Positions 50,640 through 63,960 are shown, counted from the first letter of the stretch. The stretch is DNA of 64,000 bases from Baylisascaris procyonis (GCA_037389465.1 JAZARR010000234.1:496001-560000), one strand, 5' to 3'. Numbers and translations are program-made. Notes: a model not told the origin generated them from the sequence alone.

Positions 50640-50870
50640 CTGCTACTCAGTGATTTGATAGCAATTAAATTTCGGAAGGGAACCCCCGTTTGCGGGTCCC
50701 CCGTCATGTGGAATGATCAACCATATCTCTACGGCGGCAGAGGGTTTTTCGCCCAGCGAGGATCCCCGCGGGGTTTCAGTCACCACAATCCCCCGATGGA
50801 CAAGAGAGTCTCGGAGTGCGGGAGACCCGGTTTGGCGGAAGGTTAAAAAACGTCCGGTTATGTTACGAGA
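50640..50870. other. GC-rich island in AT-rich intergenic DNA
   Basis: Composition is sharply different from its surroundings, with runs such as GGGAACCCCCGTTTGCGGGT (partly self-complementary) and GGATCCCCGCGGGG. A plus-strand frame of about 89 codons (50713-50982) crosses it, but I recognise no family. It may be a fragment of a mobile element or foreign insertion; this is inference from composition only. Confidence 0.5.
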
Positions 50871-51641
50871 CCCTTCATGTCGTTCATGCTATTGTGCTGT
50901 ATCGTTTTCATGGGAAGCTGCAATAGTTTTCGAAGCGGGAGATGCGTATTTCAACCGAATACAGGTTGCATGCTTTATTTGATGCGGGTTGTAGTCAAAG
51001 TTTTAGGTAATGCTTAGGATATATTTGACGAGTTCATTGAATTACCCGCACAATTCGGTCGTTTTCTTTACTTTTGTTCATTTTTTAATTGTATAGCTTC
51101 ATTTTCGATGTTTTGATCATTATGTAGTGGCCACTATTTTTGCATACATAGCAATACCAGTATTTTCACTAATGTTTCCCCTGTAATCTCGCAATTATTC
51201 GTCGTAGGCCTTTTGTTTTGGCGGAATGGCATTTCATGTTAGAGCGGGTTCAGTGATGCACTCCTGCAACCAAGTTGATCTCGTACGATGATGTCTCAAT
51301 AAACAGCCTTTGACCTTTCACCTTTCTATCATTTTTCAATTGGTGATCCATCGAATACTTAAAGCATTACAACAGGTTTCACACATGACGTTCTTGCTTA
51401 CAATAAAATCTCTCATAACTGTTCACGCTTTGCTATTTACTGAACTCATCGTGTGCATTATCGAGATATTTTGATCAGATTCGAGGATGAATTATATGAT
51501 GATGTGAAGGATTAGAAAAATTCCGATTATTGGTATGGAATGGGATCGGATAGAAAAATCAGATGAAAAAATTGGCAATGAAAAAATCTGCAGATTTTAG
51601 AGGGAAGTGAAAATCTATATTAAAGAAAATCTATATCTGTA

Positions 51642-51745
<104 letters not shown>

Positions 51746-52163
51746 CCTTATTAATTGCTACAAAAAGTATAACGCACTGATGATATAGATATCCATAGGT
51801 CGTTTATTTTTGCGGTTATAGAATTTGTAAATCTAGAGATCGTTATAAATCCACTCAAAGAAGCATTGAAAATATCGATGATCTCTGTGGAAACAACATT
51901 ATTATAACTAAAGGTTTTCATTAAAAAATGATTGCTACTATATGTGTATTGATGTTGACGTATTAAAAGAGAATAAAACGTCACTATATCTTCAGGGATT
52001 ATAACAATTGAGTCTTCTTGTGTGTTCCTTTGAAAAATAAATATGAGGCAATTGATGCTTCACCGATATATATGCGCATAAAATTTTACGATACTTAAAG
52101 GATGCGGATGAAATATCCATTCGCAAGATGCTAATTTTAATAACATTCTTCATAGGCAGATAA

Positions 52164-55100
52164 AAGTACATCCTGCTGGGAGGTTTCTTTTGGTCAGAAA
52201 TACATCCTGCTGGGACGTTTCTTTAAGTCAGAAATACATCCTGCTGGAACGTTTCTTTTGGTCAGAAATACATCCTGCTGGAACGTTTCTTTTGGTCAGA
52301 AATACATCCTGCTGGAACGTTTCTTTTGGTTAGAAATACATCCTGCCGGAACGTTTCTTTTGGTCAGAAATACATCCTGCTGGAACGTTTCTTTTGGTCA
52401 GAAATACATCCTGCTGGAACGTTTCTTTTGGTCAGAAATACATCCTGCTGGAACGTTTCTTTTGGTTAGAAATACATCCTGCCGGAACGTTTCTTTTGGT
52501 CAGAAATACATCCTGCTGGAACGTTTCTTTTGGTCAGAAATACATCCTGCTGGAACGTTTCTTTTGGTCAGAAATACATCCTGCTGGAACGTTTCTTTTG
52601 GTCAGAAATACATCCTGCTGGAACGTTTCTTTTGGTTAGAAATACATCCTGCCGGAACGTTTCTTTTGGTCAGAAATACATCCTGCTGGAACGTTTCTTT
52701 TGGTCAGAAATACATCCTGCTGGGACGTTTCTTTTGGCCAGAAATACATCCTGCTGGAGCGTTTCTTTTGGTCAGAAATATATCCTGCTGGAGCGTTTCT
52801 TTTGGTCAGAAATACATCCTGCTGGGACGTTTCTTTTGGTCAGAAATACATCCTGCTGGAACGTTTCTTTTGGTCAGAAATACATCCTGCTGGAACGTTT
52901 CTTTTGGTCAGAAATACATCCTGCTGGGACGTTTCTTTTGGCCAGAAATACATCCTGCTGGAGCGTTTCTTTTGGTCAGAAATATATCCTGCTGGAGCGT
53001 TTCTTTTGGTCAGAAATATATCCTGCTGGAGCGTTTCTTTTGGTCAGAAATACATCCCGCTGGGACGTTTCTTTTGGTCAGGAATACATCCTGCTGGGAC
53101 GTTTCTTTTGGTCAGAAATATATCCTGCTGGAACGTTTCTTTTGGTCAGAAATACATCCTGCTGGGACGTTTCTTTAAGTCAGAAATACATCCTGCTGGA
53201 ACGTTTCTTTTGGTCAGAAATACATCCTGCTGGAACGTTTCTTTTGGTCAGAAATACATCCTGCTGGAACGTTTCTTTTGGTCAGAAATACATCCTGCTG
53301 GAACGTTTCTTTTGGTCAGAAATACATCCTGCTGGGACGTTTCTTTTGGTCAGAAATACATCCTGCTGGGACGTTTCTTTTGGTCAGAAATACATCCTGC
53401 TGGAACGTTTCTTTTGGTCAGAAATACATCCTGCTGGAACGTTTCTTTTGGTTAGAAATACATCCTGCCGGAACGTTTCTTTTGGTTAGAAATACATCCT
53501 GCCGGAACGTTTCTTTTGGTCAGAAATACATCCTGCTGGAACGTTTCTTTTGGTCAGAAATACATCCTGCTGGAACGTTTCTTTTGGTCAGAAATACATC
53601 CTGCTGGAACGTTTCTTTTGGTCAGAAATACATCCTGCTGGAACGTTTGTTTTGGTCAGAAATACATCCTGCTGGAACGTTTCTTTTGGTCAGAAATACA
53701 TCCTGCTGGAACGTTTCTATTGGTCAGAAATACATCCTGCTGGAACGTTTCTTTTGGTCAGAAATACATCCTGCCGGAACGTTTCTTTTGGTCAGAAATA
53801 CATCCTGCTGGAACGTTTCTTTTGGTCAGAAATACATCCTGCTGGAACATTTCTTTTGGTCAGAAATACATCCTGCTGGAACGTTTCTTTTGGTCAGAAA
53901 TACATCCTGCTGGAACGTTTCTTTTGGTCAGAAATACATCCTGCTGGGACGTTTCTTTTGGCCAGAAATACATCCTGCTGGAGCGTTTCTTTTGGTCAGA
54001 AATACATCCTGCTGGAACGTTTCTTTTGGTCAGAAATACATCCTGCTGGAACATTTCTTTTGGTCAGAAATACATCCTGCTGGAACGTTTCTTTTGGTCA
54101 GAAATACATCCTGCTGGAACGTTTCTTTTGGTCAGAAATACATCCTGCTGGGACGTTTCTTTTGGCCAGAAATACATCCTGCTGGAGCGTTTCTTTTGGT
54201 CAGAAATATATCCTGCTGGAGCGTTTCTTTTGGTCAGAAATACATCCTGCTGGGACGTTTCTTTTGGTCAGAAATACATCCTGCTGGGACGTTTCTTTTG
54301 GTCAGAAATACATCCTGCTGGGACGTTTCTTTTGGTCAGAAATACATCCTGCTGGAACGTTTCTTTTGGTCAGAAATACATCCTGCTGGAACGTTTCTTT
54401 TGGTCAGAAATACATCCTGCTGGGACGTTTCTTTTGGCCAGAAATACATCCTGCTGGAGCGTTTCTTTTGGTCAGAAATATATCCTGCTGGAGCGTTTCT
54501 TTTGGTCAGAAATATATCCTGCTGGAGCGTTTCTTTTGGTCAGAAATACATCCCGCTGGGACGTTTCTTTTGGTCAGGAATACATCCTGCTGGGACGTTT
54601 CTTTTGGTCAGAAATATATCCTGCTGGAACGTTTCTTTTGGTCAGAAATGCATCCTGCTGGAACCTTTCCTTTGGTCAGAAATACATCCTGCTGGAACGT
54701 TTCTTTTGGTCAGAAATACATCCTGCTGGAACGTTTCTTTTGGTCAGAAATACATCCTGCTGGAACGTTTCTTTTGGTCAGAAATACATCCTGCTGGAAC
54801 GTTTCTTTTGGTTAGAAATACATCCTGCCGGAACGTTTCTTTTGGTCAGAAATACATCCTGCTGGAACGTTTCTTTTGGTCAGAAATACATCCTGCTGGA
54901 ACGTTTCTTTTGGTCAGAAATACATCCTGCTGGGACGTTTCTTTTGGCCAGAAATACATCCTGCTGGAACGTTTCTTTTGGTCAGAAATACATCCTGCTG
55001 GAACGTTTCTTTTGGTTAGAAATACATCCTGCCGGAACGTTTCTTTTGGTTAGAAATACATCCTGCCGGAACGTTTCTTTTGGTCAGAAATACATCCTGC

Positions 55101-56080
55101 TGGAACGTTTCTTTTGGTCAGAAATACATCCTGCTGGAACGTTTCTTTTGGTCAGAAATACATCCTGCTGGAACGTTTCTTTTGGTCAGAAATACATCCT
55201 GCTGGAACGTTTGTTTTGGTCAGAAATACATCCTGCTGGAACGTTTCTTTTGGTCAGAAATACATCCTGCTGGAACGTTTCTATTGGTCAGAAATACATC
55301 CTGCTGGAACGTTTCTTTTGGTCAGAAATACATCCTGCCGGAACGTTTCTTTTGGTCAGAAATACATCCTGCTGGAACGTTTCTTTTGGTCAGAAATACA
55401 TCCTGCTGGAACATTTCTTTTGGTCAGAAATACATCCTGCTGGAACGTTTCTTTTGGTCAGAAATACATCCTGCTGGAACGTTTCTTTTGGTCAGAAATA
55501 CATCCTGCTGGGACGTTTCTTTTGGCCAGAAATACATCCTGCTGGAGCGTTTCTTTTGGTCAGAAATACATCCTGCTGGAACGTTTCTTTTGGTCAGAAA
55601 TACATCCTGCTGGAGCGTTTCTTTTGGTCAGAAATACATCCTGCTGGGACGTTTCTTTTGGCCAGAAATACATCCTGCTGGGACGTTTCTTTTGGTCAGA
55701 AATATATCCTGCTGGAGCGTTTCTTTTGGTCAGAAATACATCCTGCTGGGACGTTTCTTTTGGTCAGGAATACATCCTGCTGGGACGTTTCTTTTGGTCA
55801 GAAATATATCCTGCTGGAACGTTTCTTTTGGTCAGAAATATATCCTGCTGGAACGTTTCTTTTGGTCAGAAATATATCCTGCTGGGACGTTTCTTTTGGT
55901 CAGAAATATATCCTGCTGGGACGTTTCTTTTGGTCAGAAATATATCCTGCTGGGACGTTTCTTTTGGTCAGGAATATATCCTGCTGGAACGTTTCTTTTG
56001 GTCAGAAATACATCCTGCTGGAACGTTTGTTAGGCAGGTAAAAATTCATCTTGCTGGAACATTTCGTTTGACATCTACTA
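52164..56080. repeat. 34-bp satellite array, about 114 copies with higher-order structure
   Basis: The unit is TACATCCTGCTGGAACGTTT followed by CTTTTGGTCAGAAA (34 bp). Frequent variants are CTGGGACG, CTGGAGCG, CTGCCGG, GGCCAG and TATATCC. Rare marker variants repeat at long distance: TTTGTTTTGG at about 53646 and 55210 (1564 bp, 46 units), TTTCTATTGG with the same spacing, and TACATCCCGC at 53051 and 54547 (1496 bp, 44 units). So the array grew by block duplication. The consensus has no stop in any + frame and 34 is not a multiple of 3, so long open frames arise automatically. The units at both outer edges share a variant TAGGCAG(A/G)TAAAA. Confidence 0.97.
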
Positions 56081-56397
56081 CCCAATGCAATAAGTCTATG
56101 GTGATATTTCCTTTGCAAGAGCAATGCTATGCATTGTTCGGAATTCACATCCATTAACATTGAATTCACGTTTTCTTTCAACTCTACATTTTTAAAATAA
56201 ATTTTTTTCATTGGTTATTGAAATCCAATTGCAAATGATTTTTCTTTGCAAATTGCAATTGCAACTGAAATCGTTTGCAATGAATTTACGATGCTATTAG
56301 AATACTCGTCGATTTTTATTACACATTGAGATTATATCCCTCAAGAGACATATTGATGATAAAAAATCATAATTAGCATCGATCGCCTCATATAGTA

Positions 56398-56772
56398 ATG
56401 TTTGATCAGGAAGTATCAAATCAGGAAGTTTTGTTTTTGAAATCATTAAAAGGTCATTTAAATAATGAAAGTTCATCCAGCATTCAAGGTTGCATTTCAG
56501 ACAACAACATAGACACAGTAGAAGATTTCGAAGAGGGCTGTAATTGTGTCATCGGGTTCGAGTGTTCGATCGTTTCGGACTGGTCATTCGCTGTGGTCAT
56601 CTGCCCGCAGTCCACCTCAGGCTTCTTCTCTGCAGAACTTCTAAAGTTGGAGTTGACGGCCATCAAAAATGGAGTGATTCGGGATGACGATTTTAAGTAT
56701 GAACGCACTGGAGATACCCGTAATCAACACGTCGAAAAATCAAATGCAACATGTAGGTTGTTTTCATCCTGA
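56398..56772 (+). CDS. Possible single exon, unidentified; strand ambiguous
   Basis: An ATG-started + frame of 124 residues with VEDFEEGCNCVIGFECSIVS and AELLKLELTAIKNGVIRDDD, with a possible donor ACAT|GTAGGT near 56751. The minus strand over 56484-56707 is equally open after a good acceptor (TATCTCCAG) and would encode a Ser/Thr-rich C-terminus ending STVSMLLSEMQP. Only one can be real. Neighbouring strand composition favours plus; amino-acid composition slightly favours minus. Confidence 0.25.
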   Translation: MFDQEVSNQEVLFLKSLKGHLNNESSSSIQGCISDNNIDTVEDFEEGCNCVIGFECSIVSDWSFAVVICPQSTSGFFSAELLKLELTAIKNGVIRDDDFKYERTGDTRNQHVEKSNATCRLFSS

Positions 56773-57983
56773 ACTAGTTCTATTCTTATGGTTCCTTCTC
56801 GTGATAGACGTAAAAATTATGCGCAAATAAGTTGAATACCTCTTCGATTGCTAGCAACTAATTTTGATCGAAAATACAAGAAAAAGAATTCATAACGTGA
56901 TTATTAGGTAGTAAGTATTTTTGAGTATAAAAATTTGTTGAAAGGACAATTTGTAAGCATTTTATTCGTAGAACAATGTTTTATAATAGATCAGAAGCAA
57001 TAAGGTGGTCTATCATAAGGATAGAGTCCCTGATAACGATATATTTCTTTTTGAACGATGCAAAGAAGAACGATATCGGTTGGCAACGTTTATGAAAGCA
57101 ATTATTGGTAATAAATTAAAAAAATTAATCGCCGACAGCAATGGAATTTAGTGATAGCGATTGTGACGGAATACTTGCATATGATCACGTTATGGCCCTA
57201 CGTCACAAATTGACACATCGAAAAAAATGATTACTTAACAGCAATATTGCAAAGTAGAAAAATTACCTGAACGTTTTCTTACTTATATGAATATTATGAA
57301 TATTTCTTCGATTATTTGTCTTGGAGAACGCTATTCGAAGACAATCAACAATCTTAGGCATTGTTTTTTACGATTCTATTTCGATTAGATTTATTGTTGT
57401 TTACGTATTTTCCACTTAGAAAAATAGAACTTTCGGGAGACTCATTGTTTTTCAAGTATATTTAGCCCGCAAAATCAAAAGAATTCATTAAATTACCGTT
57501 AAGCGAGTGCTCATATTTTCTCTCATGCCATTTGCACATCTCGTGCACGGTAGTAGTGCTTGCATAGTAGGCCATACCACCAAATTTGTTGGCTCCCACT
57601 TGAGGCGAACCTTCCTAGACGTAATAACCTAGCAATACATCCTGTGAGTTAAATTGGGCAGTTAAAGCTGATTAGCGCATTCGCATGCAAAACGTTTTAT
57701 TTAAAACGACCCTTAATATTCAGTATTCATTTTGCATTGATATTGTAGATGCACACGCAGCGACTCCTCTTTTGCATGTAGCTCTATGACATATTTTTTT
57801 CTCTGCACCATTATATTACGCATATTTCTCTGCTTCTCACACCGACGAGCCCATTTTATATTATGCTAGAAGTAGATAGTCCTTCGACAGTTTTTCAGTG
57901 TTGAAATGTGGCCCAGTTCTTCATTTGTGTTTAGTTCGTCAGTTAGCGTAACTATGCCTCGCAGCACTTCGTCTGTGCACATG

Positions 57984-58097
57984 ATGGTCTAGGTCTGCTG
58001 ATCTCGTCTTTATTATGGTCTAGGCCTGTTGATCTCGTCTTTATTATTGTCTAGGCCTGCTGATCTCGTCTCCATTATGGTCTAGGTCTACTGATAG
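57984..58097. repeat. 31-bp minisatellite, about 3.7 copies
   Basis: Tandem copies of ATGGTCTAGGTCTGCTGATC plus TCGTCTTTATT with few substitutions; the last copy is truncated. Confidence 0.9.
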
Positions 58098-59219
58098 GTT
58101 CTTTAGCTATTTGTGGCACAATCTTTGCAGCTGAATAAAATTCCTCCCCCTTAATGCGTTTGTTTAGGGCACTGATCGTATATCCCTCAAATATCCCTCC
58201 AAGAGTATCCACACAAATTATGTCAGGCATGAAGTGCAGCATTTTAAGAGAGCGTTGAGATGCTAACTTATTTACGGGGTTGGAGGGAATTTTTGAAAAA
58301 AATAGAGATGTTTGCAAAGATTCATGAAAAGTTTAAATTTTTTCCCGCAGTGCCCCAATTAGAAGGTAGGGAAGAGAGAAGCTAACTGCATCTTGAGCAA
58401 AGATTTATCTGGTACCAGTTTCGATGTCATTTGAAGCGAGATTCAATAAGAGGGAAACATGGAATCTTAGGCGTCCCTACCAACTGCCTTGTAGAACCTT
58501 AGTACTGTTGCTCACCTCTGGTATGGATCGATTAATACCGCTAGTCGTCGTTCGCCTATTTATGTTATTTATTATTCTTATTTATTTTATTTTTTATTCA
58601 TTCCTTTTATTAATCGAACGATTGGTTGAAAAATTGCCTAATTCTAAGTGCTGGATGATATCAGTTGAGATATAATAAAATGCAATATGTGGGCTCGTTT
58701 ATGATACTGTTATTCACACGAATAGATGCATATGGTAGTGTTGTTCGTGTGTTTATGGATCGACCGTTGCACTTTTATAGGAATTCAATAGATTCAGAGG
58801 GAGCACACCTCATGCACGTTGCTTCTTTTTTGCATTCACATCAATTTTGCTCATTCGATTACCGTTCGAGGGGATCTTTTCTTGTGGCACCTCCATCTTG
58901 TTTTGTTTTCATCGTTTTATTAGTAAAAAGTATCGGATAGCGACGTCTCAGTGTATCTAATAAATACTGCACAGCAGAAAAGAGAAAAACTTCGGGATTA
59001 GAGGTGGCGGTCTTTGTAATTTTGAGTCTTCGAGGTTCCTTAGGTTTTTTTGTTCTCAGAAAATTCGTCCAGAAGTTTTTGGAGAAGTTTCAGTAGATTC
59101 TGAGGATTCTTGATCGAGGATTCGTTATGCTCGGCCTCTATTTTTGATCAGTATTCGAAGTTCATCACCAGCATCTACCCTGAAGCCCTCGCATTAACAT
59201 GAATCATAAATTTTGAACC

Positions 59220-59665
59220 ATGGAAGCTACCGCGGCTACTGCTCCCCTTCCATCGCGAGTACCCAGTGGTTTTCGTCATCTTTGTGAGGGATGTAAGAAG
59301 CGTGAATTCTGCGGTCGAAGGATAGAAAAAATACTCCATGAAGTCACAAAACACACGAAGACTGGTTGTGTAATATTCAATACTGTCGATAGTTGTAGTG
59401 ACCTTCGAGTTGATCCATTTGCCTTGCTGGGAGTATTAATGTTCAAAGGACCTAGGAATTCGGATCACAATGTGAATAGGGGATGGATGCCAGAATAGCT
59501 TTCACAAGACGCACGTTTACAGCTTCGTTGACTAGATCCGCCAATTTCAAAAATAGCCGGAAATATCCCAAAATGTGCCTACCGGCATTTAGGAAACATA
59601 TTCGCGCTGATCTGACTGCCTATATACATCGTTCAAAAGAAAACCAATTTTCCTGGCTGGAGTAA
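59220..59665 (+). CDS. Possible two-exon gene for a 95-residue basic, Cys-containing protein
   Basis: No family recognised. Exon 1 (59220-59364) starts MEATAATAPLPSRVPSGF, then has a cysteine cluster LCEGCKKREFCGRRIEKI, and ends in phase 1 at ACTG|GTTGTG. Exon 2 (59523-59665) follows an acceptor CGTTTACAG, restores the phase and reads SRKYPKMCLPAFRKHIRADL to a C-terminus ENQFSWLE. The product is strongly basic. The FCGRRIEKIL stretch superficially resembles an insulin B chain, but the second B-chain cysteine is missing. Alternatively exon 1 reads through to a stop at 59498. The minus strand is also partly open here. Confidence 0.4.
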
Positions 59666-62600
59666 TGCAAAATGAGTTTATAGACATTGGCTAATTGCTT
59701 CCGAACCTGACGCTTTACTGTGATCAGTTGTTTGAAAGGCGAATCTGTGGTGCATATTATGTCTACTAAGATCTGAGGTTTTAGCTTCAATGGCTCCCGA
59801 ATTGTGAACTCCAGACAGGGGATCTTTTTTGAGACCTTTCAGATTAGTGAAGTTTTATTGTTTCCTATTGCTAAGAATTCATGAAAGTGGTTAGTTTGAA
59901 TGAAAAGAATTGTAGAAATGCATATCGTACCATCCTCATTGATACGTTCCGTTCGGTTGTTTGAAATTCCATCCAATAATTCAGATGATCATTTGAACAT
60001 CAAAGATCCTGAAAAAAAGTAGGCGACGTTGTTCGACATCACGACTCAAGGGAAGTAAAGCGTGAGCCGTCGTCTTTTGAAGCAACTAGCCAAAAAGTAT
60101 GTGTACTTATCTCACTGATAAGGGCACTTATGGTGCAGCTAATACCTTCACTAAACTCTCATTTATGTTCTTTTCTCGGCTCATCTGTATTTAAGATGCA
60201 TTCAACCACATCGTTCGCATTGTACAATTAATTGCTAGCAATTCATTGCTTTATACTTAATTCTCTCAGGTTAGGTCATAGTACTAGTGTAAGTGATAGG
60301 TAAGGTGAGAGCCTATTTTTTACGGATTGGAAATATATTTTTCACTAATCAGTTAGTCATTGTTCTATGCAGCAAAAGAATCAGTTTTTGGCGTAATTGT
60401 TCCACTTGTTGAAGTTGTATTCCAATTCGATTATGTCTTTAGAATTAGAAAGGGGATTATTATAGGCGATAGATATCATTGCATAATATTTACTAACTAT
60501 CACATTTCGAGGAACAAACTCTTATATAAATTTTTATGTCATTTCTCACTTCGTTTCATAGCATTAAAGCTGCAATTTCTGAGATGAGAATATCGGAAAA
60601 ATTGGCTACGATATTATTCAGCTGATCTCGATTTAGGTCTCTTTTAATGAATGAAAAAATTTCATCGATAAGAATAGGACGAACTAGACGCATTTTGAAC
60701 TGCCCATATATGTTGGTTTTTTTTGTTATGGCTGGGATATTGCGTTCTTGTTATAGGCATGTGTTTGAGATTTTTTATGATGATACTTCGGTGCATAAGA
60801 CTATTCTTGGCGCAACTGTCTGCAAATAAGCGTGCAGGCAATAACCATATTAATAATGCAAAGTGATAAATGTTCTATGTGGAATTCCATTGGCTATATT
60901 GTGATGGTGGAAAGAAATAGGCGGAAAAGCGCTCCAGAGGAGCTTGAATGATATAAGCTTTTGCATTGCGGTTAAAAGACAGTAGGCAAGCTTGATCCTT
61001 CGTTGTCAACAGATACGAAAATATATGTTGTAATGCTTTCATATTCTTTATTCATCTTATTGAGAAATTGAAATTTCACTGTCAATACAAATTCATTGTG
61101 TCGTATATTGGGGGAATGGTTGGCTATTAGTATCTCTATATAGGAAGGAGTTCCATTGATGGATCTCTTTGCATAGACTGCTGATGAATTTGTTGCATTA
61201 ATTTGCACACTTTGCAAATATAACCGCTTCTGTTTGCTTATCATGGCGTTGTAATATTTTATAAGGCATTAAAAAAAATCTTTCATATAATGCCATACAA
61301 TCATTGGTATTATTTATTTATTTGTTCATTTTTATAGTGTTCCACGTAAGGAAAATTTCTATTTTGCCAATTTTTTCTATGTCTAATAGCGGTTGTCTGT
61401 GTGCCTCGAATGTGCTTTGCTGTTTGTATGTTTACAATATTTATTCAATATGTTTTCCTTACATAGAACACTGTAAAAATGAAGGATGAGGGAACGTGAT
61501 ATGAAGATAGGTTTATAACATATTATTTTCGAGGACTATAACAGCTCGAACGAATCTATCTTATCGATGACTGTTTGGAATGGACTAACGATAGAAACGT
61601 CATTCAGTTGTGCCAAACAGTTATATTCCTAAATCATCTACACCAAAGGTTTTTTAGTTGCGAGCTGCTCGAGTATTTATCATGACCGCGTGATCGCATT
61701 GATATGAGAGGCATTATTTGCTAACGATCAACGTCCTGATCAAAACATTGAAAACAGTCAATAAAACTGCATTGATGCGCCTTATTTAAGAAGTATTTTG
61801 TTTTTTCATCATTTTTAAGTTGTAATTTTTACTTTCTATTTAACGAGGAGTATAAATTCTGGAATTTAAGAGTTGGATTTTTACATATTGGTATTTCGAA
61901 TGTATCACTTAAGTGAAAAATATTTGAGTGGAATTGTTTTTATTTTTGTTTCAATGATTTTGAGTTGAATTGGACAATGTTTGGTTGAAGACCCGTTTGT
62001 TATTTTGAGTATTATTTTTTCTTTTTTATATTTTTTTGTGGTTTTTTGTTGTTGTTTTTAGTTTATTATATTACTGGTCGGGTTTTTACATAGTTTGGTT
62101 GGTTGTATATGTAGTATAAGAAAATATAATCACGTTTCAAAGTTGCTAAATGTGCTTAAATTCTGAAGGGTTCGATCGACAGTCTAATAGAGTGATCTGA
62201 ATATGTAATTATCTATAAATTGCTAGGAAGACATGTTGTGGAAGTTTTTTCTTTGCTCGATGCTTGCATCGTCGTTATATATATATATATATATATATAT
62301 ATGTTTATGCCCCAATTTGGAATCACTCAAAAATTATGAGACTTAACATCCATAATCTATAATATATGATCCTTTGTTTCCACTACGATTGATATCTTTT
62401 ATCATAGTGATATACATTTAAATTTACAAATACACAACAGAACAACTATAGAAAATTGCTTTTTGCAAAGAATTTTAAACAACGGCTTGGTGAAATGGAA
62501 AAATGTATGCATCGTAGGTGTGTATGTTGAAATCTCAGCCACTTAACTAGTCGAAAGGGGAGGGGAGGGAGGATTCTAAATATTGCGTATTGTTCGAGCA

Positions 62601-63640
62601 TCTCACACATGCATCGAGCATTTCCATAAGGCCTATATCGCCCACTGTTGCCCAATTCTCGAATATCGTTCATCCCTCTGATTGCTGTTTTACTCGTATA
62701 GTATTTTGCAAGATACCTCCTCTCTCATAGAGAATTGTATGAGTCGATTGCGATTTTTCCAAATTGAATCAGTACAGTATCATCGTATTAAAGCGAATCT
62801 AAAGCTGAGGCATAGAATGATATGGTGTTTCTTTGATAGCACTTTCAGTGGTATATTTTCATAGCCTCATTTAGACATCGAACTATATATCTGCACTAAT
62901 TTCATAAGAGATGTCCCAGATATTGTTTTAAGCTAGTTTCAGAGTAGATTTATAAGGTTGTGAAATAAAGTACTCATTACGATTGTAGAAGCAGATAATG
63001 ATCGATTTAGATCGATTTCTATGAATTTCATCACCTTATATTATTGATTGATTTGCTAGTGGTGTGGGGTTTCGTATGGTCACTCCTATCTACCCTTATT
63101 TTCATTATTATTTAAGCTATGCGGTATATAGCATTATATTAATCATTGGAAGATCAGACATGAGCATAATGTATTCACATGTTAATTTGTATTGCTATAA
63201 ATCTTTATTGGAATGAACAAAGAAAGCTACATAAAATATAGTGCTAAGGCATCAATAGCGGTGGAATCATTCACAAGTACACATAGATTTATGAATATAA
63301 AATTAATAAAGTAAGAAAAAATAACGAAGAAACATATTGACGAATGAATATCGATAAGATATCAATGCAAATTGCCAATGATATCAATATGAGGAAATAT
63401 AAAATTGAATATTTACGACTATAATGTATAATTCAATAAATTAGATCAGCAATTGTGCAAAGATCCATTCTTTATTTATAATTTGCAAAAACAAAAACAT
63501 TACCAATCTCTAAGATTTGGGTGGCTAGCTTCTTCCACTCCCGTGTATCCCTACAATGGAAACTATTGAGCAATAACAGAAGAGATAGGTCTTATACATC
63601 TTACACGAAGGTCGTTTAAATGGCTACGATTTTCTCAGGT
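59666..63640. other. Gene-poor right-hand region
   Basis: About 4 kb without a supported gene. The best candidate is a 90-codon ATG-initiated minus-strand frame at 60972-61244 with ordinary composition (NGTPSYIEILIANHSP) but no family match and no evident splice partners. A (TA)n tract lies within. Confidence 0.4.
62275..62302. repeat. (TA)n microsatellite, about 28 bp
   Basis: AT dinucleotide run. Confidence 0.9.
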
Positions 63641-63649
63641 CATGCATGA

Positions 63650-63960
63650 TGGAAATATGCTTTAGAAGGGAATATTTTTAAATGTTCTTTTAAAAGCAAG
63701 GAATAAATCCTTTTGAAATTGATCACATTCCAAAGGGTCAAAGTTGAAAACTTTCAATCGTCTTCCATATTCGGGTTAACATGAATCGGGGAAAATTTTA
63801 CGATACTTTTTATTATCTTCGTCTGAATGAGGCGACCATAGTGGCGAGCAGTAATCAAAAATGGGATGAAAATAAATTATAAAACTTTTTCAAACCTTTT
63901 CAGTTGTGATCTGTTCAATATGTAAATGGCACTTCCGGATGTATTTCTCGAGATTTCTGT
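63650..63960 (-). mobile_element. Decayed non-LTR retrotransposon (LINE) fragment, C-terminal part of reverse transcriptase
   Basis: The minus strand translates, across frameshifts and stops, to the typical end of a non-LTR reverse transcriptase: HPIFDYCSPLWSPHSDED (family pattern RPILEYCSPVWSPH), then RLKVFNFDPLECDQ and DLFLAFKRTF (pattern RLK-L-SLE-RR-RGDL---FK). A TGA interrupts the frame before the YCSP block and a frameshift follows it. It is a dead remnant that may extend past the right edge. Confidence 0.65.

Noticed and set aside
52258..56157. Very long plus-strand open frames (up to 841 codons) of a 34-residue repeat
   Set aside because: The 34-bp satellite consensus lacks stops in all three + frames and its length is not a multiple of three, so each frame cycles through the same repeat. 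All three frames are open at once, which is an array property rather than coding evidence.
58075..58317. Minus-strand 80-codon frame (LGGIFEGYTISALNKRIKGE region)
   Set aside because: Runs into the 31-bp minisatellite at its 3' end, lies on the disfavoured strand and has no homologue I recognise.
63504..63550. 47-nt minus-strand segment with acceptor TTGTAG and donor G|GTAATG (DTREWKKLATQILEI)
   Set aside because: Another frame also gives a plausible C-terminus, and it sits beside the LINE remnant with no exon partner in the window.
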